A stretch of 64,000 bases of DNA. Origin: Balanoglossus misakiensis. Lineage: Eukaryota > Hemichordata. The notes beneath the pieces are model-generated. The model was not told the DNA's origin. It saw nothing but the letters and a program-made list of their open reading frames with translations, and made no database searches. The stretch covers positions 6,510,001 to 6,574,000 of the forward strand of contig CM082594.2 in the NCBI GenBank assembly GCA_040954595.2, read 5' to 3'. Below are positions 1-16,347 of the stretch, piece by piece. The number at the start of each line of letters is the position of its first letter. The stretch's first letter is position 1. The position numbers and the translations under genes were made by a program.

Positions 1-1646
1 GACATGGGACGTTGTAGTGAAGGTTTGACGGAGTCCCTCTGTGGTTTAACACAATGCGCTTTTCTGTCGTGAATTATGCTAGCACGTTTCGTAGGAGTGT
101 GCATGGTGGGCTTTGTGAATTCCCAACATTTTCAAGACTGGTTACGTTGCAATATACGGGATATAGGCCTACACTACATTGAAACATGAATGCTCTCTTG
201 TTTTGAAAGCTGTGTACATACATGTATATCGTCATAGAACATGTGAGGGGAAAATGTCCGAATTACATTAAATGTAGGCGTTTTGGCTGTGTACACGGGA
301 GCGCTGTCCTTGCAGTCGCAAATGGTTATTACATGAGCCCTATTACATGTAAATGCCAATGTTTTATATACATGTACGTGTATATGGTGTGACGGTATTT
401 ACTGTTTCCATAGACCCAGAGTCTATGCTGTTTTTCAACAATCCTCGTCATGTCCAAGTGACAAGTAAACAAATGGCAATGACAATAGGACCATCATTTA
501 ACCATTGTTAAGTTGTGGTACGTGCGCTATTGTCTCTGACAACATGGCTATGTTTCTGATTGGCTGGCTCTAGCCCGACAGGCCAGTAACTCGTTTTGAT
601 TGGATCATATCAGCTGGCTTGGGTTTGTCTTTCATCGCTGTGTTTTTCGGCCACGTGGATCGCCCCGGTCACGCCATCTCACTCTCATCACGGAAAGGGG
701 AAAATACACGCGCCTTCAGCATATCCAGAAAATCAGCGTGCGTCGATGGATATCTGTAATTACATGTATATGTTTTGTCGTATTTGTTCCCTTTCGGGGA
801 ATTCTGATACGGGATGGTGACACTCAACAGGAATGCAGACAATGTGTGTTTCTTTGACAAAGCCAAGGATACTGTATAGGCAAGCGTTCGCCAAGACACC
901 AGCAAATGGATATGAAACCTGTTACTCCGGTATGTTATTATTTTTTTCTCGGATTTTTAAAATGAACCTAAAATGTAAAGAACAATGGGCAGTGTTTATC
1001 AGCAGGTATTCATATTTTTATTCGCTTTCGTCACATGTTTTTTAAAAGTTGTATTTTTATTGCAATGCGCACTATGTGACTAAGACGTATTGTAAATTAC
1101 TGGTATATGTATACGTACCACAGCGCCACCACACATCACTATTAAAAGCAATAGTCACGCCTACAGCCAACTGATAGTGTGAGCCATTTACCGCATTGAC
1201 AAACAATACCCTTCATTGGGATATTTCTTAAGTTTAGTCCCACAACGCTGAGTCCAGTCGCAGAGGGCGTTTCGATTGTCCTGGGAGTACGCTGCAGCTT
1301 TTCGAGTTCAGTTCGTACGTGGAGCACCAATAGCATTTACACAACCTTAGGTTGGAAATGATATCTCCAAATTTCGAACCGCCTTCGGTGTAGGCCTATT
1401 GCCGCGAAAATAAGAATTCATCATGTGACACATTTAAAAACATATACAGCGAACAGAGAGCAAAAAGAAATCTTGGAAAATTTTACAGTATACAAGAAAA
1501 ATTGATGTGTGTCTACATTATACAATCATCTAGGCACAGAGAAGGGGTTGGTTTAAGGTAAACTGTTGAAGACTGAAAGATTAAGTCGAGACTGAATTTT
1601 TCAGTCTACACCTATTCTCGTTGCAAATAGTCAGAAACGCCAAGCT
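1..1646. other. Non-coding flank, 3' side of complexin-like gene A
   Basis: Unique AT-rich sequence. The open frames here are short, overlap on both strands and lack splice-consistent partners or recognisable motifs, so I treat them as chance. The stretch next to 1647 should contain the 3' UTR of the minus-strand gene A; TTTATT (AATAAA on the minus strand) occurs near 1018 and 1051. I see nothing else. Confidence 0.5.
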
Positions 1647-2301
1647 TCACATTATTCGGCATTTTTGCTTCTCAAAGCGCGACAGTGGAGAAGTAACGCT
1701 GGACGTCGACGACGAGGATTCCTCAGACAATGTGCGCGTGCGCCCCTGTTTCTTCGTCGTTTTCAAATATGCCGCCATTGTCTCGTCCTTCTCGTGTGAT
1801 TTGATGCCATATCGATGCCGAATCTCGTTGCGTAGTTGGGCTCTCTCTGCGTTGCGTATATTTTTTTGTCTTGTCACCAAATCTACCCTGCAAATGTTTT
1901 AAATTTCAGTTCGTTAGGTATAGCACGTGTTTGCATTCTGCTACCGCTGACATCATATACCAAGAAGTAAAACATAATATACCTGTATAGTGATTGTTAA
2001 CCAGATACAGCTACTTGCTCAAAATGTGTCTCGACAAAAAAAAACTAGCCCCACAATAGGCCTACATGCAGGGGTCTCGCTTCGTCGGCTTTTGTTGTTT
2101 TTTCTTTCAAGATTGTTGTCAAGACAACGATAAAAAATCTCACCTGCTGTCTGATAGCCGTCTTTCAGTCATTTTCCTTTCTTTCCGCGGTGTCGATTGA
2201 CCGGAGCTGCCGACGTCTTCGTCGGAAATCAGAAAATCGATCCTGTCCACGATCGCCGAGAAGCGCCTGGCGAAAGCTCTCTTCGCGTCTGCGGTCGCCA
2301 T
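1647..2301 (-). CDS. Complexin 3/4-like prenylated SNARE regulator, gene A
   Basis: Two coding exons on the minus strand: 2301-2144 and 1887-1647, joined in phase 2 (donor AG|gtgaga, acceptor tttgcag). The product is 132 residues. Complexins bind the assembled neuronal SNARE bundle and clamp or promote synaptic vesicle fusion. Residues 66-82 (AERAQLRNEIRHRYGIK) match the complexin central helix and keep the positions equivalent to R59, R63, I66 and Y70 of mammalian complexin 1. The chain ends in CRIM, a CaaX box, as in vertebrate complexins 3 and 4, so membrane anchoring by farnesylation is likely. A Ser-rich linker precedes the CaaX box. I chose the ATG at 2301 because residues 1-29 align with the start of paralogue B; an in-frame ATG at 2397 would add 32 residues. 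The family call comes from motif recall, not a search. Confidence 0.78.
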
Positions 2302-2551
2302 CGTCTTGAATGCAACGGCAAGCGTACCCGGCGAAAAAGTGACTATGGACGACAGTTGAGAATCCCACTTTTTATAGTGTCGCTCCATGTGTGGCATTTT
2401 CCTCCAGAAATAATTGCAGTCATGACGACTGCTGTCCAGAAAAGATGCGCATGGTCAGAGAGTCCCACAGGTAACACCATTTCTCTGACATCACAATACA
2501 ATATTATGTAAAGGACATCCTCCATATACTTGGAGGAACACGTGCATTCTA

Positions 2552-2552
<1 letters not shown>

Positions 2553-2600
<48 letters not shown>

Positions 2601-2627
2601 GTCTGTCTGTCTGTCTGTCTGTCTGTC
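2553..2627. repeat. Compound microsatellite (ATCT)n(GTCT)n
   Basis: Twelve ATCT units run directly into about six GTCT units. The same compound structure occurs at 32468-32579, where the change is again a single A-to-G position within the unit. Confidence 0.95.
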
Positions 2628-4191
2628 CTTATAAAGGAAATGTCTAGTGCGCTTCAATCGTAACTCATACGTCACACTGACGTGTAGATAACCAGTTGCC
2701 GCGCCGTTTCCGTTCAGCTTGCGTCAAAAACATGCATGGCGAATAACCCTTTTTCGTTTATGTTGATGAAGATTCGAAGCAAATATCCACCCGCATAAAA
2801 TACGTAAGCCTGAGTTTGGAAAACGTCACAGACAATCCCCAGAGAAAAACCATGTATGCACACAATATCACGCGTACTCAATTCTCTAGGTGGTGTTCAG
2901 TGGTCACTGCATGGTGGTGCTTTCGCTATGATTTTGTAATTGTCAGAGTTCTCAACTCGGTGCCCACACATGCAGACTGATCACCGAATTCCTTGAAAAT
3001 GAAAACTGTGCTTGCCTCTTGGTCTGAGCATTGAAATTGTGACCAACTACATGAAATGGACCGTTCGCCCCAGTGAACAGAATCGGGTGCGTGATGACGT
3101 CTCAGCAAGCGAGAGTTTTAGTTTCGTTTTGAGAATTTAATAAAATCAAACAGGTCCAGGCTGTGTTACAGAATGAGATAACTTGAAAAAGCTGGACCAG
3201 GGCAAATGCCATATACCATTCGCTCCACATTTCCATAGAATATTACCCACTTTCTGCAGATTTTAATATTAAAGTTGGGCGTCGTCCCGTCTGCGGCTGC
3301 GCGGGTATGTGTCTCAATTACACAAGTCCCGAATTATTACTAATTGGGAAGCCATTTGCATCGAAGCAGCCGTTCAGTAGCTCACGAGGAGCTGGAGAAA
3401 ACACAGAAACCAAGGCAAAACCACGAGCTGGTGGTCCGCGGCTAGTTGCATCGGTACATCTGTGAGGATGCAGCCAAAAGGCTGAATTATAACGAAGGAT
3501 ATGCCTTGGAAGGCTCCCTGGAAGTGAAGCAGAGTAGTGCAGAGTATGGATGAGATCACCATGGTGATGATAGAGAAATTGGTATATGAGGACTGCAGTG
3601 CAATATAATAACTTGAAGACCCTTCGAATTATAAGAGGTTGAGGGGATAATAAGCAAACAGCATTGTAATAAATAAATATATTTATTTCATAAAGTGACT
3701 TTGGAGAGGTAGCTGTCTAGTTGTACAAAGTTTGAGATCACTTCTCTCATCACAAATAGAAAATAAACACACACAAAAATAATCAAGGTATTTAAGCAAA
3801 GTCAATGCAAATCCTGTGGCTGGATATAATTTCAGTCATCATCAATGATACAGTCATTGAATTATCAGATTTATGAGGTTTATTAATTATGACAGGTTTA
3901 TTATAACAGTTTATAAATTATGGTAACAAATGATATACACGGTAATGTTACAGGAATAAATTCCACAAAAGAGCTTATATAACAATGTTATATTGAAAGA
4001 CATTGACAAGCACAAATTGTTACCGCACCGCCATATTGAAACACAATGTGAAATACATTTACATGAAATTGACAAACATTTGAAACACAAAATGGCTGCC
4101 AATCTCTGTGAGGGGAACATTGCATTGTTTATCTCCTCAATAAATAGATAAGAAACAAATTAAGTTATTGACAAAAAGCCACACAAACTGT

Positions 4192-4284
4192 TTAACCCTT
4201 TCACCACCATGGTTATAATCAAAACCATTGTTTTCTATGGCAAAATTGGACCCCATAGGGGTTATGGGGTGTAAGCTTGGTTAA
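4192..4284. mobile_element. Small inverted-repeat (MITE-like) element, copy 1
   Basis: A 93-bp segment begins TTAACCCTTTCACCACC and ends GGGGTGTAAGCTTGGTTAA, an imperfect terminal inverted repeat. The interior shares CACCACCATGGTT and CCATTGTTTTCTATGG with the element at 43468-43562. It has no coding capacity, so it would be non-autonomous. Degenerate relatives may lie near 8600-8685 and 15645-15700. Confidence 0.6.
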
Positions 4285-4394
4285 AAGACAAAAAATCAAG
4301 GCACATATAACGTACCTGAATTTTTCTAGAAATAATTGTTACATGTAGCATAACGTCTACCTTTCAAAATTGGTAGTAATAAATCAGAAATAAA

Positions 4395-4986
4395 TTACAT
4401 GATCGAACATCTGCGTTCACATAATCTTCGATCGACAAAATCTGATATACTGCTTGATGGTGAAAATTCCAGTGAGCTGCTTGACGTCGATGTCGTTGAT
4501 ACAAGGGAGTGTGATCTCTGACTTCTCTGCATGGTTTCTATCGATCCTGCCAGATCAATGTCATCAACATTCCGTGGAAGTCCATGCTTGGCACGGATTT
4601 CATTCCTCAGTTTGGCTCTCTCTGCCCTGCGGACTGCATGTTTGAAGATCATTTCAATTCTGATATACCGAAGAAGAAAAAATTATAATTATAGATTCTT
4701 AGTGACAATTTATTTAATGTTGACATATGAGCAAATGTAAATTACAGGTGTTTGTATTCGCCTTTAATAGCAAAAAAGGGAGGAATTACTCAAACCTCTG
4801 TTCAGAATTCCTTCTTTCTTGCTGCTTCATTTCTCTCCAACTCATCCATCCTACATCATCATCATCATCATCCTCATCACTTTTATCCTCATCTTCTGCA
4901 TAAAGATCAGCCATTTTATCCAGTGTGCGTAGAGCTATCATCGAAGACCTTCGAACCAAAGCATTTGCTTTGAGTGCACTCATCAT
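4395..4986 (-). CDS. Complexin 3/4-like prenylated SNARE regulator, gene B
   Basis: Two coding exons on the minus strand: 4986-4796 and 4659-4395, joined in phase 2 (donor AG|gtttga, acceptor tatatcag), the same intron position and phase as gene A. The 151-residue product is close to the length of vertebrate complexins 3 and 4. An acidic stretch (residues about 31-45, with six Asp in a row) precedes an amphipathic helix that runs into RAERAKLRNEIRAKHGLP (75-92), the SNARE-binding central helix. The following LPRNVDDIDLAG resembles the same region of complexin 4. The chain ends in CSIM, a CaaX box. The position equivalent to complexin 1 Y70 is His here and Tyr in gene A. The start is the first of two adjacent ATGs, with an in-frame TGA directly upstream. 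It is divergent to PRPF3, with about 700 bp between start codons. Confidence 0.82.
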
Positions 4987-5688
4987 TCATGAATTGTGCA
5001 TCTGGATGAAATAAAACAATGAAAAAGAAAACAATAGAAAGAATAGATGAAAGAAAACAATAGTGGTGACTTATTATAAATTTTCACCAGGAATCCAATA
5101 TTGATATTTTTACCATACTTTACAGTGGCGCTAAAGCATTATTAATTATAAAGATGAACAAACAAGGAGGTTTGTCATACCTCCATTCGATTCTCGCGGT
5201 TTTGTGTGTTTATTTCCGGGTTTTCTATCTGACATGCGCAATGGTATGTTGGTAAAAGAAACAAGCTGTGCTATTGGCCACAATTTTCATCATAATTTTC
5301 GAAGTTTTCAAGGTGGCTTTCTCAAAGTCTGTCTTCAAACGCATAGCCAGTTTATATTTCTTCTTAAATTATGAAAATCATTCAATTTAAACGTACAAGC
5401 ATTGCAATATTAAAGTCATATCTGGCGCCTTGCGTTCAGTAACCAATCACGTTACTTGTACTATATCGTCCTCAAAATAGCTGAAACGAAACCAAAGCGT
5501 CCAATATGGCGGCGTCCATGAGTCTGTGACGAAGTTTCAGAGAACATTCGGAAAGCTTGACGGTGGACGGGATAATGCACTTGAACGTCGTCGTTTGTGC
5601 AGTTTAATAAGTCACTTGATCTTTTATACGTATCGGAAGGAGTAGAATTCGTCAAACTTAAGAGAATCGTTTCCATAAACATTCGAAC
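4987..5688. promoter_or_regulatory. Divergent promoter region between gene B and PRPF3
   Basis: This 700-bp spacer separates two divergent start codons. A CCAAT box lies at about 5443-5447 (AACCAATCACG) and a YY1-type motif (CAATATGGCGGC) at 5502-5513, both common in TATA-less housekeeping promoters. The YY1-type site is about 180 bp upstream of the PRPF3 ATG and suggests that gene's transcription start is close by. No transcript evidence is available. Confidence 0.5.
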
Positions 5689-11057
<5,369 letters not shown>

Positions 11058-11653
11058 AACCATCGTTACTTTCTGTAGGACTGTGACTTTTGTTGGGTAT
11101 TTCTGACCCAGAACACTAAGAACACTAGCCACTGGCGTGAGTGTTATCGCGTGAGAATTTAGCAGGAAAACTACCAGAAGTTTCTGTGACTCGAGAATTG
11201 ATGCATATTGATACTGGGCTTGTGTACTTGGAAGGGGGGGGGGGCAGACAGAAATCAGGCTTAGCTAGATAGGAAAGACATGAATGATTCTTTTAAAGGA
11301 GAGAATATTTCAATTGAAAATAGTGTGGTCTCAACTAAGCCAAGATTGGCGATTTCCATGTTGCAAAAAGTTCTTCCTCATATTGAAGTTGGACTCTTAC
11401 AAACTGACTGAAATAACCAAGAAATCTTCGTTGGGAGTCACATGTTTTACACTTTGATGAAAAAATCCACAAAAATCGTAGAATTTCAAGTGTTTTTATT
11501 TAAGTCTTAATATCAAAGTTTATGTACATTCAGGTTAAAAATCATGTTAACAGTCACCTCAATGTGCATCAATTTGAATACTTGATTAAATTCTTTCTAT
11601 GTAAATGCTATAGTCCGTGAATAATTTACAAGGTGGAAGTGGTAATGTTCTTG
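11058..11653. other. Convergent 3' region of PRPF3 and KTI12
   Basis: The 596 bp between the two stop codons must hold both 3' UTRs. TTTATT at 11495-11500 is AATAAA on the minus strand, about 155 bp past the KTI12 stop, and is a good candidate poly(A) signal for it. For PRPF3 I see only ATTAAA near 11585, which would overlap the KTI12 3' end. A run of G lies near 11235. Confidence 0.5.
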
Positions 11654-13915
11654 TTAGTGGAGACTGTTGTTGAGGTACTGTACGAACATATTGGCAATGA
11701 GTGTTGTGTCCTCCACTGGGTGGGTTTTGGTGAAACTGATGAACTGACGTCGGTGTCTCCTTAACTCCGATACGTTGAGATGGCGAGTTAAATCAATGTG
11801 GGAAAGGTCAAGGAAAATACACATCAGAGAATCATACAAAATTTCAATCAAATGGTGATCCATTGTTTTGTTTTTTAGAAGATTAAATTTTGAGGAGCCT
11901 ATCCCCTTCCTGGACTCTGCTTGTAAAATAGCTGTAAAGGATATCTTGTCTTTTGCACCAGGTACACTTATTTTATCGCCAGGTATGCTGGTTTTCTGTG
12001 ATTCAAGTAAAACCTGAAATAGACAAAATCACAGAATAATTGATAAGGAATTTCATCAATACCCAAACTTCATCAAAACAGCACTATATGGCTATATATG
12101 CACCTGTTCACAGCCAAAAGAGAAGGGAGACATTGCAATTGTAAAACAAAAATTCACCACTAACACTTACTGTTACTACGTCTTGGGTAATCTTGTCGAG
12201 TTCATACAGGAAATTTGTTGAAGAAAGTGGTTGCTGTGTGTTCAAACAAGAAAAAAAAATCAACGTCATACAAAATTCAATTTGCAGTTTGAAAGCCTCA
12301 TGGGGCTCACATCAAACAGACTTATCATCAAATTTCGGACATGTTTGGTGAATTGGGTGAAATATTTTGAGTGACAGAACAGCATAGTTACTGAGGAGAA
12401 ATATACATACACTGAAACAGGGCCTTCAGTTGTTCTGGAAGTGTGCAAGCACAAAAAAATGTCCGATGAAAATTAGGCTTTGAAACCGTTCACTTACCGA
12501 CTGTGTTGACATGTTGGCTGGTGGAGCTTTCCTGAAGAAGACGGCATCACAGATCGCATCAAGGGGCAATTCATCGTCCCACTGTATCGTAAACAGCGGC
12601 GAGTCCCAGCGATTGCGCGAGTCTGGCGCTTCAAATCTCATGACCAGAGCATCAAATCTGTGAAATTACAAAAAAGGTATCGTGAAAGACATTGTAGCTC
12701 ATGTTCGTCCAGAGAAATTTCTTCATCAGGGAATCAGTCTATTTCTAAATCCAGTTCCCATTCATCATAATACTTACATTTCTTGTGAATATCTTTCTGT
12801 TTCATCTCTCTCTTGATTCCACTGTGAAGCCCGCTCCACAGAAATGTCGCAGTGTATCTTTACAAAGAAAAAAACATTTGAAATGGCCTTGGTCAACTAA
12901 CCAAAGCACAACACCTGCTTACAATTAAATTTTGAATCTTGCTTGCGTCACCAGGGCTTAGTTAGGAAGAAGAAACTGATTTTGTTTGTATCAGATGAGA
13001 CTTGTCAACTATTTTTCAAAATTTTAAAGAAAAAAGACAATCTACTCACCACACAGTGTGTTGTTTTGGAAGATTTGGAGACACAGTACAATTCGTATCT
13101 ACATCCTGAAACAGATCAATAACATACTCATATCAAGGTGTGTGAAATGATACAAAAATGTGCTTCACAAAGTTTCTCTCAAGGATCTAAAATAATCAAT
13201 CTCTCGCTTGAGAATTTTAACTATCTGTTCAATACATGGACATAAATAGTTATTCTGTACTTTAGTATAATTTGCATCATCGGGGTTCTGACAATGCAGT
13301 TAATGATGAGAACTTACCCTTAATATAGTTCAGAGAATCAAGAATGAGGATGTCATCTTTATTTAACTTCCTAGAAAGACAAATAGATGAAATACAATGA
13401 ATGTTGAGTGTCAAGGTACAAAATTCATGAGTGGGGATTTCATTTCGTAATCGGACACAGGCTGAAGATTTCTTGACTGAAGAACATGTATCTTGTACAA
13501 CCAAAACAATCCTCACCTGTCAACATTGGCCTTCAGGGTTCCTCGAACGTCTTTCTCTCTTCCGGAGTCTGTAAAAAAAACATGGAATATAGTTGGTTTA
13601 GAGCACGGTTGCTATCTGTGAGGTTTTCGATCTGCGGTCGGTTGAAGACCCTACACTTCACGCCCATCTGTCATTGTCAACATATTTTCACGTGTACATG
13701 TATATGTACGGTGTATAATGACTGCCATGTTTTGTGTTGTAAGTGTAACGAGGAATAGACCTACCGCTGTAAACCGTGTTTCTGTCGACTTTTATCGTGT
13801 GGTCACTCACAATATGCACAGTTTTGTCACCCTTGGATTCAAGATGCTTTCTGAGTTCTTCGGCCCGTCTTGTCTTGCCGCTACAAGGCAGACCACACAT
13901 CACTATCAGCGGCAT
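11654..13915 (-). CDS. KTI12: KTI12 homologue, P-loop ATPase partner of Elongator
   Basis: Complete 324-residue minus-strand gene in eight coding exons: 13915-13765, 13568-13517, 13370-13318, 13105-13050, 12857-12778, 12657-12498, 12233-12171, 12013-11654. All introns are GT-AG and phases agree. Kti12 is a PSTK-like P-loop protein that binds tRNA and Elongator, which modifies wobble uridines. The N-terminus carries a Walker A motif, GLPCSGKT (8-15). ILDSLNYIKG (77-86) supplies the Walker B-like Asp and is nearly invariant in the family. RFEAPDSRNRWDSPLFT is the family's central signature, and RRHRRQFISFTKTHP near the C-terminus is also conserved. Human KTI12 is slightly longer (about 354) and, as I recall, has no introns, so the eight-exon structure here may be closer to the ancestral one. 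It is convergent with PRPF3. Confidence 0.96.
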
Positions 13916-13958
13916 GTTTTTGCTTGGGGCTTCGCTTGAAACGTACATGCAACAACAG

Positions 13959-13978
13959 CACTTCCGGTTCCGGGAAGA
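13959..13978 (-). promoter_or_regulatory. ETS-type sites in the KTI12 promoter
   Basis: Read on the minus strand, this stretch contains CCGGAAGTG, a GABP/ETS-type site, with a second TTCC/GGAA dyad beside it. It lies about 45-65 bp upstream of the KTI12 start codon, a position typical of housekeeping promoters. This is a motif match only. Confidence 0.5.
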
Positions 13979-13979
13979 C

Positions 13980-14846
13980 GAGCGCCATCTATGTTCAAAG
14001 ATGATTTTCTTCTGTTTCTTCACTGCCTATCTGTATCAAGTTGTATGTATGCGCCCTGTATACATCGCCTTGTTGCGTGTACTATGTACTTAAACTGGGT
14101 TTTTAGTTGCTCATTTATAATGTAGTTACTTCAGATTACCTCAGATTTCGATTCATCGACAAAGTTCCCATCATCACTGCCAACAAACAAAATAAACAAC
14201 TAAAAGTTTATTAGGCATTTTCCGTTTATTGGTTAAAATTTAGGAACTTGTCTTAGCTCTAATGATTCAGATTACATGTACACAAGTTCACAAGTTCTTT
14301 ATCAATAAGTTTTTCTTGGCTTTATATTACAAATAATGATTTCACTTCTATAAATACATGACTTCTTTACACTGACTATTCAGTATACCTGGGTAATCAA
14401 ACTACATATACATGTATTCTAAAATGTTGATATGTTCACTATTACCTGGAGTTTCTGGGATATTGTTTCCATGGCATCATCAAACAGGTAAGACAACCAT
14501 CCACAATGTAACAATGCTTAAATTACATCCATTGGGTAAAAATCATGCTAGCTATAAAAGATGTAACAAGTCAAAGATAAAACTAGCATGCATCATCTGT
14601 TGTTGTGACAACCATCTTTCATGTGACCTTGACACGACATCATCAAGCACGTGTGTAGGGTTTATAAAGACCTTTTCTCACAATACTTGTTAACAGTGAC
14701 ATTGACTACATGTGACAACATCAATGTAATGTCTGTAAATGTTTTGTCTAATGGCAGTGCATCTATACGAGATGTACCTCTTCAGACCTGCTGGGATTTC
14801 TCACCATTTCTGAGAGTACATTCTCTGTAGGATTGCCACTGTATAG
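13980..14846. other. Intergenic DNA and probable 3' UTR of the two-helix gene
   Basis: About 870 bp between KTI12 and the stop codon of the next minus-strand gene. TTTATT at 14207-14212 and 14225-14230 gives candidate minus-strand AATAAA signals about 620 bp past the stop at 14847. No protein-coding signal or RNA gene is apparent. Confidence 0.45.
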
Positions 14847-16116
14847 TTACATGAGGTCCTTCAACAGGTCCTTTGAGCTTGGTATCTCTGATTTGGAATA
14901 AAAAACACACAATAATTTATGATTTGCTAAAATAATAAGTTGTTTAACATGCACACCTGTCTACTTTAAATATTTCCCAGAATTTATGTAAAGGTATATG
15001 GTCACCAATGCAAATTTAGCCACAGTTACATGACAAGTTGTGATCTAACCAATCAAAGATTTTCACTTAGGTGGCCACCTGAAAAAGAGTGCACCAGCAT
15101 ATCAATTGAAGACTTTGTCACACCCGTTTAACTATAAATGGGCATATGTAAATCAGAGATGACCATGTACCTTTAATACATTTGTGTTTTATTTGACCCA
15201 ATTTGACCCTACCTTCCCCTCTCTGTGCAGCAGCTTTGCGTCTCTGGTGAGCTTCGAACGCTTCGTTTCGATAGTCGGCCTGAGTCAGGCGGTTCCTGTA
15301 GCGAATGGCTAAATATACTGCTCCAACGATGCAAAACAGTCCAGCAGCTATGGTAAAAGAGAAATAAAACGAATATGCATATGCAATCAGGTGAAAATTG
15401 AGAGATCAATCTGAGAAGTGACATTGGACCCTGGGCAAATGGGGATTGGTTGCTGAAAAATTGGGGTTAAAGGTCAAACGGGCATACATTAAAGGTAAAC
15501 AGTCATCGATGTATTAGAGGTGACCGTATACATTTAAAGTCGTACTAGCGTACACACAGACAGCAGCACGTACCATTTCAATGCAAATGCCCCCCCCCCC
15601 CCCCCCTGCGGTCATTACATAACGTCATCGCGCCTTTAACACTAATAGGCTTTTCATTGTTTTTCTATTGTGAAGCTGGACCTCTGCGGAGGGACTTCAC
15701 AATCAAAACAAGAGACAAATGAACATGAAAATTTCTCATATCACATCATCAAGAATCGACAAAATGTCGCATTCTGTACCGATGCTGCCTGAATATTTTT
15801 TGTCTAGTTTCCATGGGAATAGCTGACCTATGCCCTTTGGGCCTTCGTTCCAGGGCTTCACTGCTGCTGGCCTCTTTCAATAATGTTAGAGATCACCAAT
15901 ATATAATATGCATTTTAAGAGTAGCGACGAACAAACCAACGCGCGACACTTACCGTACAGCACCAGGCTGAACCAGAAATACCCTTGATAGCGGTCCCAG
16001 CCATCATTAAGTCCGATCCACGTAAACCAACCTCCTAAACCAAACAAGACGGGCATCAACGCTATCAGGCAAACCAAGTGAATCGCTCTAGCGTTTAGCT
16101 TCTGTTGGCAAACCAT
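14847..16116 (-). CDS. Small two-helix membrane protein, family not recognised
   Basis: Three coding exons on the minus strand, 16116-15954, 15347-15213 and 14887-14847, give a 112-residue protein; introns are GT-AG and both junctions are phase 1. Residues about 11-36 form a hydrophobic helix (LVCLIALMPVLFGLGGWF) and about 47-73 a second (FSLVLYGAAGLFCIVGAVYL). They are separated by a short Asp/Gly loop with aromatic residues (LNDGWDRYQGYF). A basic, helical cytoplasmic-looking tail follows (RYRNRLTQADYRNEAFEAHQ), ending SSKDLLKDLM. There is no signal peptide distinct from helix 1. The splice pattern and amphipathic layout argue that it is real. I do not recognise the family and assign no function. 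The short 41-bp last coding exon is the least certain part. Confidence 0.72.
14989..15175 (+). mobile_element. Dispersed about 187-bp repeat with terminal inverted repeats, copy 1
   Basis: The ends TAAAGGTATATGGTCACC and GATGACCATGTACCTTTA are imperfect inverted repeats. Internal blocks ATGCAAATTTAGCCACAG, GTGGCCACCTGAAAAAGAG and TAACTATAAATGGGCATATG recur in the copies at 44809-44942 and 52954-53128. It lies in intron 2 of the two-helix protein gene. It has no coding capacity and looks MITE- or SINE-like. Confidence 0.6.
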
Positions 16117-16347
16117 CTTTTAGCTTCTGACAACAGACGGAGCGGAAAATAGCTTTGGCCTCTAGCAGACGGGTGACTTATTTCACCGAATCTGCCATCA
16201 GGCCACTGAATATAGTGATGCTGCTCTTGTTGACACTTAACGATAAAGCCTGACCGTGAATCAGAATGTCAAAGACACGAAGGGCAGAGACCCGCACAGC
16301 GCCCTCTAGTGAGTGAAACAACAACATAAGTCTTAGTGAAAAAAATG

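Larger units (their letters stand above)
2302..4394. other. Intergenic DNA between the two complexin-like genes
   Basis: About 2.1 kb holding the upstream region of gene A, a compound microsatellite near 2553-2627, a small inverted-repeat element at 4192-4284 and the 3' side of gene B. TTTATT at 3897-3902 is a possible minus-strand AATAAA for gene B. No open frame here has supporting splice sites or family motifs. Confidence 0.5.
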
